This document shows, piece after piece, positions 45,488 through 54,853 of a stretch of 64,000 nt of DNA. The DNA lies in assembly GCA_014337915.1 (NCBI GenBank), contig QUBU01000016.1, positions 1 through 64,000 of the forward strand, read 5' to 3'. How positions within the stretch are numbered: position 1 is the first letter of the stretch; each line of letters opens with the position of its first letter. Under the pieces are notes generated by a model. That model was not told the origin of the DNA. It worked only from the letters and a program-made list of their open reading frames with translations, and ran no database searches. Origin of the DNA: Gammaproteobacteria bacterium. Lineage in GTDB: Bacteria > Pseudomonadota > Gammaproteobacteria > Steroidobacterales > GCA-2729495. The position numbers and the translations under genes were made by a program.

Positions 45488-46273
45488 ATGAAGACCTGGC
45501 AGCTGGCCGTTGCGACGGCGGCGATCGCGTTCATTGCGGCCTGCAGCAATCCCGAAGGCGACTGGAAGAAGGCCGAAGCGGAGAATACCGAGGCGGCCTA
45601 CCAGGCCTTCCTCGACCGGCACCCCGAGGGCGAGTGGGCGCAGAAGGCCCAGTCCCAGCTCGACAGCATCAAGGACACGCGCGACTGGGAGAACGCCCAG
45701 AGCGCCGATGCCATCGAGGCCTACAACAATTACCTGCTGGCCCACCCGACCGGCGCCCACATGGGCGAGGCCCGCCAGCGTATCTCGGACCTCGAGACCG
45801 AGGCGGCCTGGCAGACCGCGCAGTCCGCGGGCAGCCGCGAGGCCATCGAGGATTTCCTGATCCGTTATGCCGATGCGCCGCAGGCCGAGCAGGCACGCGC
45901 CCGCCTTGCGGAGCTGAATCCGCCACCTCCCCCGCCGGTGGAAGCCCCGGCGAAAAGCGCCAGCAAGGCAGCGCCGTCCAAGCCAGCGCCGGTCAAGGCT
46001 GCGCCGGCCAAGGCTGGCAGCGCCGCTGCCCTGCCCAAGGGCAATTACCAGGTCCAGCTCGGCGCCTTCAGCTCGCTGGACAAGGCCAAGGCCGAGGAGG
46101 CGCGGATGGAAAAGCGCTACGGGTCGCTGGTCGGGCCGCTCAGCGTACAGAAGCCGGCCGGCGGTGATGCCGTCTACCGGGTGAAATCGGCGGGCATGAC
46201 CGAGTCCGCGGCGCGTTCGGCCTGCCAGTCGCTGAAGCGTTCCGGCCAGGACTGCGTGGTGGTGCAGCGCTAG
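45488..46273 (+). CDS. SPOR-domain lipoprotein with N-terminal helical repeats
   Basis: The 261-residue protein has a lipoprotein signal with lipidated Cys19 (I-A-A-C). Residues 25-145 form three tandem helical repeats of about 38-40 residues, each with an aromatic pair at the start and E-A-(Y/I)-x2-(F/Y)-L in the middle. A Pro/Ala/Lys linker (146-180) leads to a C-terminal SPOR domain ([16 protein letters not shown]), which binds denuded peptidoglycan at the division septum. The ribosome-binding site GGGGGGAGGA is strong. It lies between the PAS protein and pdxH. Confidence 0.88.
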   Translation: MKTWQLAVATAAIAFIAACSNPEGDWKKAEAENTEAAYQAFLDRHPEGEWAQKAQSQLDSIKDTRDWENAQSADAIEAYNNYLLAHPTGAHMGEARQRISDLETEAAWQTAQSAGSREAIEDFLIRYADAPQAEQARARLAELNPPPPPPVEAPAKSASKAAPSKPAPVKAAPAKAGSAAALPKGNYQVQLGAFSSLDKAKAEEARMEKRYGSLVGPLSVQKPAGGDAVYRVKSAGMTESAARSACQSLKRSGQDCVVVQR

Positions 46274-46298
46274 CGGCGGGGCGCCGCCGGGCAGGACC

Positions 46299-46949
46299 AT
46301 GGCCGACACCCGCCAGGACCTCGCCGACCTGCGCCGGGAATTCCGCGGCCAGCCCCTGCGTCGCGCCGACCTGGATGCCGATCCCTTCGTCCAGTTCGAC
46401 CGCTGGTTCCAGGAGGCCACCCGCGCCGCAGTGCCGGAGCCCAACGCCATGTGCCTGGCCACGGTGGCTGCCGACGGCCAGCCCTCCTCGCGCACCGTGC
46501 TGCTCAAGTTCTACGACCGCTCGGGCTTCGTCTTCTACACCAACTACGGCAGCCGCAAGGCCCGCGAGCTCGAGGCCAACCCGCGGGTGGCACTGCTGCT
46601 GTTCTGGCCGGAGCTGTTCCGCCAGGTGAAGATCCGCGGCCACGCCAGCCGCTGCGGCAGCGCCGAGAGCCTCGCCTACTTCCTGCGCCGGCCACGCGAC
46701 AGCCAGCTCGGCGCCTGGGTCTCCAGCCAGAGCCAGGTCATTTCCTCGCGCGCCGTGCTGGAACAGAAATTCGCCGAGATGAAGCAGAAATTCGCCGCCG
46801 GCGAAGTCCCGCTGCCCTCCTTCTGGGGCGGCTACCGCGTCGTCCCGCAGGACATCGAGTTCTGGCAGGGCCAGGAAAACCGCCTGCACGACCGCTTCGC
46901 CTACAGCCGCAAGGGCGACGGCTGGCAGATCGAGCGGCTGGCGCCTTAG
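46299..46949 (+). CDS. pdxH: Pyridoxamine 5'-phosphate oxidase
   Basis: The 216-residue FMN enzyme converts pyridoxamine or pyridoxine 5'-phosphate to PLP in the salvage and de novo vitamin B6 pathway. Family signatures are [27 protein letters not shown] and the C-terminal I-E-F-W-Q-G-x-E-N-R-L-H-D-R. The length is the normal one. It starts 25 bp after the SPOR gene stop and is followed by a REPIN-like repeat rather than a gene. Confidence 0.96.
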   Translation: MADTRQDLADLRREFRGQPLRRADLDADPFVQFDRWFQEATRAAVPEPNAMCLATVAADGQPSSRTVLLKFYDRSGFVFYTNYGSRKARELEANPRVALLLFWPELFRQVKIRGHASRCGSAESLAYFLRRPRDSQLGAWVSSQSQVISSRAVLEQKFAEMKQKFAAGEVPLPSFWGGYRVVPQDIEFWQGQENRLHDRFAYSRKGDGWQIERLAP

Positions 46950-46953
46950 GCGA

Positions 46954-47078
46954 AATTCGGGGGGAATTCGGGGGACAGTTTACTCAATTGATTCGAAAGT
47001 CACTGGACCGCCACCCCCGAGGTCTTCCGTGGCCTTCGAATCAATTGAGTAAACTGTCCCCCGAATTCCCCCCGAATT
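46954..47078. repeat. REPIN-type inverted-repeat element
   Basis: Two perfect 44-nt inverted arms (46954-46997 and 47035-47078) enclose a 37-nt G+C-rich spacer. The inner part of each arm holds the core GGGGACAGTTTACTCAA, identical to the left end of the RAYT cassette at 19146-19162. The outer part consists of GGGGAATTC-type tandem units, which continue on the right to about 47096 with one further copy. It fills the gap between pdxH and the convergent copB gene and could serve as a terminator. Confidence 0.85.
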
Positions 47079-47096
47079 CCCCCCGAATTTCCCCCC

Positions 47097-47894
47097 TCAG
47101 AACCAGAAGCGCAGGCCGGCGACGAAGCGGCTGTCGTGGGTATCCTCGCCCTCCTGCCGCGCGAGGGCGGCGCTGTCGCCGTGGATGCTGGCCCACTCGA
47201 TGCCGATGTAAGGCGCGAACTCGCGGCGCCATTCGTAGCGCAGCCGCAGCCCGCTGCTGACTTCGCCGATGCCCGAGCCGATGCCGGCGCGCGGGTCGTC
47301 GTCGCTCCAGGCCTCCGCTTCGGCACGCGCGGCGAGGATCAGGCGGTTGGTGAACAGCCACTCGTACTCCGCCTGCAGCCGCAGGCCGAGCTGGCCGCCC
47401 TCGCCGAGGTAGCCGGTGGCCTCGACATGGAACCACTGCGGCGCGAGCCCCTGGAATCCGATGGCCAGGTAGGTCCGCGAGGAATCCGGTCCGGTGTCCA
47501 GGCGCAGGCCGCCGACGAAGTCCCACCAGGCCGCGACCGGCTGCCCGTAGAGCAGCTCGGCGCGGTTCCCGACCTGCGACCCGCTGGCGTGCTCGCCCTC
47601 GTCACGCAGCCAGAGGCGGTGCATGTCGGTGCCGTACCAGCCGATGAGGTCCCATGCCAGCGCGTCGTCGCCATCGCGCGACTGCCACTCGAGTTCCTCG
47701 GCACGGAACGAGCCGTCGAGCTGCGCGCCGTGCATGCTGTCGTGGAAGCCGGGCGGCATGTCCGGGAACGCGGCGGCGCGCTCCTCCGGCGTGACCGTCG
47801 GCGCAGCCTGCGCCCGCGCAACGAGGGGCAGGAGGGCAACGCACAGCGCCGCGGCCACTGACCGGAGCGTCCTGCGGTGGATGGACTCAACCAT
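47097..47894 (-). CDS. copB: Copper resistance protein B (outer-membrane)
   Basis: The 265-residue protein has a signal peptide (residues 1-28), a short H/M-containing stretch (F-H-D-S-M-H-G) and the CopB/PcoB beta-barrel with E-L-L-Y-G-Q-P-V-A-A-W-W-D, Q-G-L-A-P-Q-W-F-H-V-E, L-R-L-R-Y-E-W-R-R-E-F-A-P-Y-I-G-I-E-W and the terminal G-L-R-F-W-F. Its start overlaps the end of copA by 8 bp. CopB is thought to bind or sequester copper at the outer membrane. The Met-rich N-terminal repeats of some CopB proteins are short here. Confidence 0.93.
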   Translation of the reverse strand: MVESIHRRTLRSVAAALCVALLPLVARAQAAPTVTPEERAAAFPDMPPGFHDSMHGAQLDGSFRAEELEWQSRDGDDALAWDLIGWYGTDMHRLWLRDEGEHASGSQVGNRAELLYGQPVAAWWDFVGGLRLDTGPDSSRTYLAIGFQGLAPQWFHVEATGYLGEGGQLGLRLQAEYEWLFTNRLILAARAEAEAWSDDDPRAGIGSGIGEVSSGLRLRYEWRREFAPYIGIEWASIHGDSAALARQEGEDTHDSRFVAGLRFWF

Positions 47895-49650
47895 GGCTCG
47901 CCTCCTGGTCGACGATGACTTCGCGGAACATGCCGTTGACCATGTGCAGCATCAGGTGGCAGTGATAGGCCCAGCGCCCCAGCGCATCGGCGCTGATGCG
48001 GTAGCTGAGCGTGTGCCCGGGCTTGATGCTCACCGTGTGCTTGCGCACCTTGAACGCGCCCGACTCGTCCTCGAGGTCGGACCACATGCCGTGCAGGTGC
48101 ATCGGATGCTCCATCATGGTGTCGTTGACCAGCCGGATGCGCAGCCGCTCGCCGTAGCTGAAGCGCAGCGGGCCGGCATCGGCATAGGGCACGCCGTCGA
48201 AGGACCAGATGTAGCGCCCCATGTGGCCGGTGAGGTGCAGCTCCAGCGTGCGGCCCGGCTCGCGGCCATCCGGATCCGGGAAGCGGCTGGCGAGGTCGGC
48301 ATAGGTCAGCACGCGCCGGCCGTTGTCGCGCAGGCCGACGCCAGGATCATCGAGGCGCGGTGACGGCATCTCGGCCCGCATGTCGACCGTCGGCCCGAAC
48401 TCGGTGGGCGCATGCGCCTGCGGGGCGGGTGCCCCGGGCATCATGTGGCCTTCGTGGCCCTCGTGCCCGGCATGGCCGGCATGCGCATCGGCGGCGTCAT
48501 GCCCGCCATGGCCCATGTCCGCCATGGTCAGCAGCGGCCGCGGGTCGGGCGCCGGCACCGCGGCGCTCATCCCCGCGCGCGGCGCGAGCGTGCCGCGCGC
48601 GAAGCCGCTGCGGTCCATGGACTGCGCGAACACCGTGTAGGCCTCGGCATCCGGCGGCACCACCACGACGTCGAGCGTCTCACCCGGGCCGATGCGGAAC
48701 TCTTCCACCGTCACCTGCTCGACGGGCTGCCCATCGGCGGCGATGACCGTCATCGGCAGCCCCGGGATGCGCACGTCGAAGTAGGTCATGGCGCCAGCGT
48801 TGATGAAGCGCAGCCGCAGCCGCTCGCCGGGCCGGAACAGCCCGGTCCAGTTGCCGGCCGGCGTCATGCCGTTCATCAGGTAGGTGTAGGCGCCGCCGCC
48901 GACATCGGCGAGGTCGGTCGGCGTCATGCGCATGCTGCCCCAGTCGAGGCGGTCGGCGATGGTGGCGCCGAGGCCGTTGCGGCCGATGTCGCGGAAGAAG
49001 TCGCCCACGGTGCGCTGGCCATAGTTGTAGTAGTCGCCCTGCACCTTGAGGCGGTGCACGATGCGCTGCGGATCATCGTCGCTCCAGTCGGAGAGCATCA
49101 CCACGTGGTCGCGCTCCACGCCGTCGGGGTCGGCATCGCGCGGCAGGATCACCAGCGGCCCGTAGACACCGGTCTGCTCCTGGTGCCCGGAGTGGCTGTG
49201 GTACCAGTAGGTGCCGGCCTGGCGCACGCGAAAGCGGTACTCGAAGGTCTCGCCGGGCTGGATGCCGGGGAAACTGAACCCCGGCACGCCGTCCATGGCC
49301 GCCGGCACCAGGATGCCGTGCCAGTGGATGGACGTCTCCTCGGCGAGGCGGTTGCTGACGCGGATGCGCACCGTGTCGCCCTCGCGCCAGCGCAACAGCG
49401 GCGCCGGCAGCTGGCCGTTGATGACGGTGGCGATGCGGCGGCGGCCGGTGAAATTCACCGCCGCGGGGCCGATGCCCAGGTCGAACTCCGTGCCCGAAAG
49501 CACGCCCGGCAATGTGGCCATGCTGCTGTCGGCACGGCCGCGGCCGGCGACTCCGACTGCCCCGGCCAGGGCAAGTCCCTGGACGAAGCGGCGGCGGCTC
49601 AGGCCGGCATGGCTGCTGGCTGGGGCGCGCGGGCCCCGCTGGATGATCAT
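47887..49650 (-). CDS. copA: Periplasmic multicopper oxidase CopA
   Basis: The 587-residue protein has a Tat signal (S-R-R-R-F-V-Q-G near residue 18). Four multicopper-oxidase ligand clusters are visible: H-W-H-G, Y-H-S-H-S-G-H, H-P-M-H-L-H-G and H-C-H-L-M-L-H-M. A His/Met-rich insert with repeated G-H-G/A-G-H units lies around residues 375-400. CopA oxidises Cu(I) in the periplasm. Arrangement with copB downstream and a Cys/His-rich small gene upstream matches the Xanthomonas copLAB locus. No copper-responsive regulator gene is in the window. Confidence 0.96.
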   Translation of the reverse strand: MIIQRGPRAPASSHAGLSRRRFVQGLALAGAVGVAGRGRADSSMATLPGVLSGTEFDLGIGPAAVNFTGRRRIATVINGQLPAPLLRWREGDTVRIRVSNRLAEETSIHWHGILVPAAMDGVPGFSFPGIQPGETFEYRFRVRQAGTYWYHSHSGHQEQTGVYGPLVILPRDADPDGVERDHVVMLSDWSDDDPQRIVHRLKVQGDYYNYGQRTVGDFFRDIGRNGLGATIADRLDWGSMRMTPTDLADVGGGAYTYLMNGMTPAGNWTGLFRPGERLRLRFINAGAMTYFDVRIPGLPMTVIAADGQPVEQVTVEEFRIGPGETLDVVVVPPDAEAYTVFAQSMDRSGFARGTLAPRAGMSAAVPAPDPRPLLTMADMGHGGHDAADAHAGHAGHEGHEGHMMPGAPAPQAHAPTEFGPTVDMRAEMPSPRLDDPGVGLRDNGRRVLTYADLASRFPDPDGREPGRTLELHLTGHMGRYIWSFDGVPYADAGPLRFSYGERLRIRLVNDTMMEHPMHLHGMWSDLEDESGAFKVRKHTVSIKPGHTLSYRISADALGRWAYHCHLMLHMVNGMFREVIVDQEASHG

Positions 49651-49701
49651 GGCAAACCTCCTCGACTGGAAAACGCGGAACGGAAACGCGTCGCGAGGAG
49701 G

Positions 49702-50091
49702 CTAATTACTCAGGCTGCAGAACAGGATGTGGGCCGGTGGACCGGTGCCGCCGCGGGGCGCGACGTCGTCGACGCAGGGCAGCTGCCGCGCCGGACCGGC
49801 TGCGCTGCAACCGGCCGGCAGTGCCGGCGCTGCGCCCTGGGTCGGGCCGTCGCTGGTGGCCGCGGCGTCATGGTCGCAGTCCACCGCGACCATCGTGTGG
49901 CAGGGCATGCCGTCCATGGCCCCGGCCTGCTGCGCCGCGCCCGCATGCTGGCAGTGCGACATCGCACCCGCCGGCTGCGCGGCCATGCAGGGCTGGGCGA
50001 GGATGCCGAGCCAGGCGAGCAGGGCCAGTGCCCAGATCCGGCGTCCGGCGATCCCGCGAAGGCGCAGCGCTGTCAGGGACGGGTTACGCAT
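49702..50091 (-). CDS. Small exported Cys/His/Met-rich protein, CopL-like
   Basis: The 129-residue protein has a signal peptide (residues 1-37). The mature part is rich in possible copper ligands: C-Q-H, M-P-C-H-T-M, C-D-H-D and a C-terminal F-C-S-L. It lies 51 bp upstream of copA on the same strand, where Xanthomonas carries copL. CopL is needed for copper-inducible expression there. The similarity here is in composition and position, and the assignment is tentative. A DUF2946-type assignment is an alternative. Confidence 0.7.
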   Translation of the reverse strand: MRNPSLTALRLRGIAGRRIWALALLAWLGILAQPCMAAQPAGAMSHCQHAGAAQQAGAMDGMPCHTMVAVDCDHDAAATSDGPTQGAAPALPAGCSAAGPARQLPCVDDVAPRGGTGPPAHILFCSLSN

Positions 50092-50230
50092 GTCAGGGTG
50101 GACCTTAATGGCGCCGCACGGAAAAATCCATCGACCCGGGCAAGTCCCGTGGCCGGCTTTCCCTGCTTGACCCGGCCCGGGAACACCCCAGGGCCCGCAT
50201 GGTCACAGCCGCTACCGGAGGTGCGCCACC

Positions 50231-50911
50231 ATGAACATCCGCTTCGTCGCCGCATTGCTTGTCGGCCTCGGCGCCGCCAGCATCGCCCTGGCTGCCGCGC
50301 CGTCCACACCGTCGGAAAAATCGCTGGATGTGCGCAATCCCAGGCTCGAAGTGCAGTGGGCCTCGGATGCGCGCCCGGCGCCCTTCACCCAGGTACTGCT
50401 GGCGCCGGTGGAGCTGCAGTTCCGCGAGGTGCCGTCGCTGGCCGGCCCGCCGGGCATGCCCGGCACGCGCAGCGAGTTCCCGGTCAACGAGCGCGACCGC
50501 GAGGCGCTCGCCAGGGACGCCAACCGCATCCTGCGCGAGGAACTCGCGAAGAGCACGCACTTCACCCTGGTGGACCAGGCCGCTGCCGGCGTGCTGGTGC
50601 TGCAGCCCGCGCTGCGCGACATCGTCTCGAAGGTGCCGCCCGAGGAACCGCCCGGGCGCTCCACGGTGCTCCTCGACAGCGCCGGCGAGGCGACCCTGGT
50701 CGTGACGCTCGTCGATGGCGCCAGCGGCCAGGTGCTCGGCAGCGCCAGCGACCGGCGCGATGCCGAGGGCAGCAGCGGCTATGACGACTTCGGCGCCATC
50801 CGCAGCAATTCCGTCGCTGTCGGCCAGGAAGTGCGGCGTGTGCTGCGCCGCTGGGGCATGAGCCTGGAGCGGCGCGTCGAGCAGCTGTACTTCGCGGCCA
50901 GGCCGCGCTGA
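50231..50911 (+). CDS. DUF3313-like exported protein
   Basis: The 226-residue protein has a signal peptide (residues 1-22). The mature part has the pattern L-L-A-P-V-E-L-Q-F, N-R-I-L-R-E-E-L, F-T-L-V-D-Q-A-A-A-G-V-L-V-L-Q-P-A-L and E-A-T-L-V-V-T-L-V-D-G-A-S-G-Q-V-L, which resembles DUF3313 lipoprotein-type periplasmic proteins, although no lipobox Cys is present. GGAGGTG precedes the ATG. It is divergent from the CopL-like gene. Function unknown. Confidence 0.78.
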   Translation: MNIRFVAALLVGLGAASIALAAAPSTPSEKSLDVRNPRLEVQWASDARPAPFTQVLLAPVELQFREVPSLAGPPGMPGTRSEFPVNERDREALARDANRILREELAKSTHFTLVDQAAAGVLVLQPALRDIVSKVPPEEPPGRSTVLLDSAGEATLVVTLVDGASGQVLGSASDRRDAEGSSGYDDFGAIRSNSVAVGQEVRRVLRRWGMSLERRVEQLYFAARPR

Positions 50912-50924
50912 ACGGCAGCCGCCC

Positions 50925-51827
50925 TCAGCCGGCCTCGTCGATGAAGCGCCGCGTGATGCCGTCGTAGGCATCGATGCGCCGGTCGCGCAGGAAGGGCCAG
51001 CCCTGGCGCTGGCGTTCGATCTCGCCGGTATCGATCTCGACCTGCAGCAGTTCCTCGCGGTCGGCCGCGCCACGGACGATGACGCGCCCGTCGGGCCCGG
51101 CGACAAAGCTCTGGCCCCAGAACTCGATGCCGGCCTGGCCCGTTTCGGGTGCACCGGGCTCCGGCTCGAAGCCGCTGCGGTTGATGGCGACCACGAAGCA
51201 GCCGTTGGCGATGGCGTGCGCGCGCTGGATGGTTTCCCAGGCCGCGTGCTGGCGCTCGCCGACCGCGGCCTTCTCTTCCGGGTGCCAGCCGATGGCGGTC
51301 GGATAGATGAGGATCTCCGCCCCCTGCAGTGCCGTCAGGCGCGCAGCCTCCGGGTACCACTGGTCCCAGCAGACCAGCACGCCGAGGCGCCCCGCGGCGG
51401 TTTCATGCACGCGGAAGCCGAGGTCGCCCGGGGTGAAGTAGTACTTCTCGTAGTAACGCGGGTCGTCGGGGATGTGCATCTTGCGATAGCAGCCGACCAG
51501 CCCGCGGCTGCCGTCGAGCACGGCCGCGGTGTTGTGGTAGAGCCCCGGCGCGCGACGCTCGAACAGCGACAGCACGATCGTCGCGCCATGTTCCGCAGCG
51601 AGCCGGGCGAAGGCCCCGGTGCTCGGCCCCGGGATCGTCTCGGCCAGGTCGAACTGGCCGGCGTCCTCGCTCTGGCAGAAATAGCGGGAGCGGAACAGCT
51701 CCGGCAGGCACACCAGCTGCGCGCCGTCACGCAGGGCGCTGGTGGTGAGGTCCAGGGCATGCTGCAGGTTGGCGGCCGGGTCCGCGCCCATCCGCATCTG
51801 CACCAGTGCCAGCCTGAGCTTTGCCAT
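50925..51827 (-). CDS. aguB: N-carbamoylputrescine amidase
   Basis: The 300-residue nitrilase-family enzyme keeps the full triad: Glu43 (L-P-E-L-F), Lys116 (Y-R-K-M-H-I-P) and Cys153 (V-C-W-D-Q-W-Y-P-E). The surrounding residues (Q-S-E-D, G-F-x-V, I-G-W-H-P-E-E-K) match AguB, which hydrolyses N-carbamoylputrescine to putrescine. It works with agmatine deiminase (54920-55978) to make putrescine from the agmatine supplied by SpeA. The stop of speA lies just upstream (12-bp gap). Confidence 0.95.
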   Translation of the reverse strand: MAKLRLALVQMRMGADPAANLQHALDLTTSALRDGAQLVCLPELFRSRYFCQSEDAGQFDLAETIPGPSTGAFARLAAEHGATIVLSLFERRAPGLYHNTAAVLDGSRGLVGCYRKMHIPDDPRYYEKYYFTPGDLGFRVHETAAGRLGVLVCWDQWYPEAARLTALQGAEILIYPTAIGWHPEEKAAVGERQHAAWETIQRAHAIANGCFVVAINRSGFEPEPGAPETGQAGIEFWGQSFVAGPDGRVIVRGAADREELLQVEIDTGEIERQRQGWPFLRDRRIDAYDGITRRFIDEAG

Positions 51828-51839
51828 CCGCCCGCCTCC

Positions 51840-53816
51840 TCAGCCCGCGTTGCAGTAGGTGGTCTCGCCGAAGCAGGCCATGTACTGGTCGAGGATCTGC
51901 ATGCCGACGCTGGGCCGCACCTGGCCGGCATCGATCTTGCGGCGCACCAGCTCGCTCATGCGGCGGCTGAGCTCGTTGGGGAAGTACTGCACCTGGGCCA
52001 GCATCTCGTTCACGGTCATGCCGGGGATCTGCTTCTCGATCCAGAAATTCCCCGGCTCCTCGGCATCGGCGTACACATGCACCTCCGGCACGCGGCCGAA
52101 GAGATTGTGTGTGTCACCCATGATGTCCTGGTAGGCACCCACCAGGAACACGCCGAGGTAGTACGGCACCTCCGGCTGCAGCGCGTGCACCGGCAGGAAG
52201 CTCTTGTCGTCCAGCGCCGAGATGTAGTTGCTCACCTTGCCGTCGGAATCGCAGGTGAGGTCCACCACCACGCCGCGGCGCACCGGGTTCTCCTCGAGGC
52301 GGTCGATCGGCATGATCGGGAAGCCCTGGCCGATGGCCCAGTGGTCGAGCATCGACTGGAACACCGAGAAGTTGCAGAGGTAGAGGTCAGTGAGCCGCTC
52401 CTCCAGCTCGGCGAGTTCGCTCGGCACCGGATCGAGTTCGGCAGCACGCAGCCCCGGCAGGATCTCGCGGCAGACCGCCCAGTACAGGCGCTGCACGGCG
52501 GCCAGCTGGTCCAGCGCCAGGTCGCCGAAGGAAAAGCGCTGGTCGGCCTCGTTGCGCAGGTCCTTGGCGTCGTGGTACGCCTCGAGCAGTTCCTCGGGCT
52601 TGCCAGGACGGCGGCGCAGGCCGTCGAGGATCCTCTTCAGGCCCTTGACGGTCTTGTGCGGCTTGTCCGGCAGCTCGCCGTCCAGCTGCTGGTCGGGGTG
52701 GTGGGTGCCGAGCACCGGCACGACCAGCACCGAGTGGTGCGCGGTGATGGCGCGACCGCTCTCCGAGACCAGCACCGGCGGCGGCACCTCGCGCGCGTCG
52801 CAGACATCCTTGACCGCGTAGACCACGGCGTTGGCGTATTCCTGCAGGCCGTAGTTGATGCCGTCCTCGTCGCGAGCATAGCCGGCGCCGTAGTTCACGC
52901 CCAGCCCGCCGCCGACGTCGAGGTGGGTGACGCCGATGCCCTGCTTCACCAGGTTGACGTACACCTGGCAGGCTTCGGTCACCGCCTTCTTCAGCACCTG
53001 GATGTCGGCGATCTGGCTGCCGAGGTGGAAGTGCAGCAGCTGCAGGCCGTCGCGGCAGTCACGCCGTTCGAGCTCCTGCACCATGCGCATGAGCTCCGGG
53101 ATGGCGATGCCGAACTTCGAGCGCGCACCAGCGGACTCGAACCAGCGGCCGGAGCCCTGGGTGGCGAGGCGGATGCGCGCCGCGAGCCGCGGCTTGACGC
53201 CGGCGGCATCGGCCAGCGCGATCAGCTGCTCGAACTCCGAATACTTCTCGACGATCGGCAGCACCTTCTGGCCGAGCTGCTGTGCCGAGAGGATCAACTG
53301 CAGCATCGAGCGGTCCTTGACGCCATTGCAGAGCAGCAGGCGCCCGTTGTCGATGTGCGGCAGCGAGGCGACCAGCTCCGCCTTGGAGCCGCACTCCAGG
53401 CCCATGCCCCAGGGCCGGCCGGCGTCGAGCACTTCCTCGACCACCTCGTGCATCTGGTTGACCTTGATGGGATACACACCCTGGTAGACGTTGCCGTAGC
53501 CCGCCTCGGCAACGGCGGCGGCGAAGGCCTCGTTGAGGCGGCGCACGCGCGCGCGCAGCACATCCTGGAAGCGGATCAGCACCGGGAAGCCGGCGTTGCG
53601 CCGGCGGATCTCGGCCACCACCTCGACCAGGTCGATGGCGACGTCATCGTCGGGCAGGTGGCGCACCGAGGCATGGCCCTGCTCGTTGATGAAGAAAAAG
53701 CCCTCGCCCCAGGCGTCGATGCGATAGAGCTCCGCCGAGCGCTCGATGGACCAGGGTTCCGGCGCCGGAGGCGGTACTTCCTCGCGGGCCGCGGCACTGC
53801 TGCGGGACTTGGCCAT
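51840..53816 (-). CDS. speA: Biosynthetic arginine decarboxylase
   Basis: The 658-residue fold-III PLP enzyme of the SpeA type decarboxylates arginine to agmatine. The PLP Lys is K118 in Y-P-I-K-V-N-Q. Other signatures are F-H-L-G-S-Q-I, D-V-G-G-G-L-G-V-N-Y and S-E-S-G-R-A. It is the normal length. It lies between the DHS-like gene and aguB in the polyamine gene order, all on the minus strand. Confidence 0.96.
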   Translation of the reverse strand: MAKSRSSAAAREEVPPPAPEPWSIERSAELYRIDAWGEGFFFINEQGHASVRHLPDDDVAIDLVEVVAEIRRRNAGFPVLIRFQDVLRARVRRLNEAFAAAVAEAGYGNVYQGVYPIKVNQMHEVVEEVLDAGRPWGMGLECGSKAELVASLPHIDNGRLLLCNGVKDRSMLQLILSAQQLGQKVLPIVEKYSEFEQLIALADAAGVKPRLAARIRLATQGSGRWFESAGARSKFGIAIPELMRMVQELERRDCRDGLQLLHFHLGSQIADIQVLKKAVTEACQVYVNLVKQGIGVTHLDVGGGLGVNYGAGYARDEDGINYGLQEYANAVVYAVKDVCDAREVPPPVLVSESGRAITAHHSVLVVPVLGTHHPDQQLDGELPDKPHKTVKGLKRILDGLRRRPGKPEELLEAYHDAKDLRNEADQRFSFGDLALDQLAAVQRLYWAVCREILPGLRAAELDPVPSELAELEERLTDLYLCNFSVFQSMLDHWAIGQGFPIMPIDRLEENPVRRGVVVDLTCDSDGKVSNYISALDDKSFLPVHALQPEVPYYLGVFLVGAYQDIMGDTHNLFGRVPEVHVYADAEEPGNFWIEKQIPGMTVNEMLAQVQYFPNELSRRMSELVRRKIDAGQVRPSVGMQILDQYMACFGETTYCNAG

Positions 53817-53837
53817 GTCGTGGGCTCTCCTTGGCGC

Positions 53838-54809
53838 TTACTGCCCCAGCACGCAGGCAAAAATGAGCGGTGCCACGATGGTGGCATCCGATTCGATGAC
53901 AAACTTCGGCGTGTCGGCCGCGAGCTTGCCCCAGGTGATCTTCTCGTTCGGTACCGCACCGGAGTACGAGCCGTAGCTCGTGGTCGAGTCGCTGATCTGG
54001 CAGAAATAGCCCCAGCGCGGGATGTCGCGGACCTGCAGGTCCTGCTCCAGCATCGGCACCACGCAGATCGGGAAGTCGCCGGCGATACCGCCGCCGATCT
54101 GGAAGAAGCCGATGGAATGCCGGCGGCAGGTGGCCTGGTACCACCGCGCCAGCTCCATCATGTACTCGATGCCGGTGCGCACCGTGTGCACGTTCTTCAC
54201 GTCGCCGCTGATCACGTGGCTGGCGAAGATGTTGCCGAGCGTGGAGTCCTCCCAGCCCGGCACGATGATCGGCAGGTTCTTCTCGCAGGCGGCCAGCAGC
54301 CAGCTGTCCTGCGGGTCGATCTGGTAGTACTGGCGCAGGCTGCCCGAGCGCAGGATGCGGTAGAAGAACTCGTGGGGGAAGTACGCCTCGCCGCGGCGGT
54401 CGGCACCCACCCATTCATCGAGCACCACCTTCTCCAGGCGGCGGATGGCCTCCTCCTCCGGGATGCAGGTGTCGGTCACCCGGTTGAGGTGGCGCGCGAG
54501 CAGCGCCTCCTCGTCGGCGGCCGAGAGTTCGCGGTAGTGCGGGATGCGCACATAGTGCTCATGCGCCACGAGGTTGAAGATGTCCTCCTCGAGGTTGGCG
54601 CCGGTGCAGCAGATGGCGTGCACCTTGTCCCTGCGGATCATCTCCGCCAGCGAGCGGCCGAGTTCCGCAGTGCTCATGGCGCCGGCCATGGTCAGGAACA
54701 TCTGCCCGCCCTGGTCGAGGTGGCGCAGCCAGGCATCGGCCGCATCGACCAGCGCGGCAGCATTGAAGTGCCGATAGTGATGGTGGACGAACTCGCTGAT
54801 CTTGCCCAT
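53838..54809 (-). CDS. Deoxyhypusine-synthase-like protein
   Basis: The 323-residue protein has the fold of deoxyhypusine synthase and the active-site Lys at about residue 295 (I-T-W-G-K). Other conserved parts are H-A-I-C-C-T-G-A-N-L-E-E-D, P-G-W-E-D-S-T-L-G and G-G-G-I-A-G-D-F-P-I-C. Bacteria have no hypusine, and such homologues are thought to act as homospermidine or related polyamine synthases. Placement with speA, aguA and aguB supports a polyamine function (inference). Start 54809 (M-G-K-I-S) is preferred over 54836 since GAGG lies upstream of it. Confidence 0.9.
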   Translation of the reverse strand: MGKISEFVHHHYRHFNAAALVDAADAWLRHLDQGGQMFLTMAGAMSTAELGRSLAEMIRRDKVHAICCTGANLEEDIFNLVAHEHYVRIPHYRELSAADEEALLARHLNRVTDTCIPEEEAIRRLEKVVLDEWVGADRRGEAYFPHEFFYRILRSGSLRQYYQIDPQDSWLLAACEKNLPIIVPGWEDSTLGNIFASHVISGDVKNVHTVRTGIEYMMELARWYQATCRRHSIGFFQIGGGIAGDFPICVVPMLEQDLQVRDIPRWGYFCQISDSTTSYGSYSGAVPNEKITWGKLAADTPKFVIESDATIVAPLIFACVLGQ

Positions 54810-54853
54810 GGTCCCGACCTCGAAAAATTGCCGCAAGCTTACGTCATCTGCTT

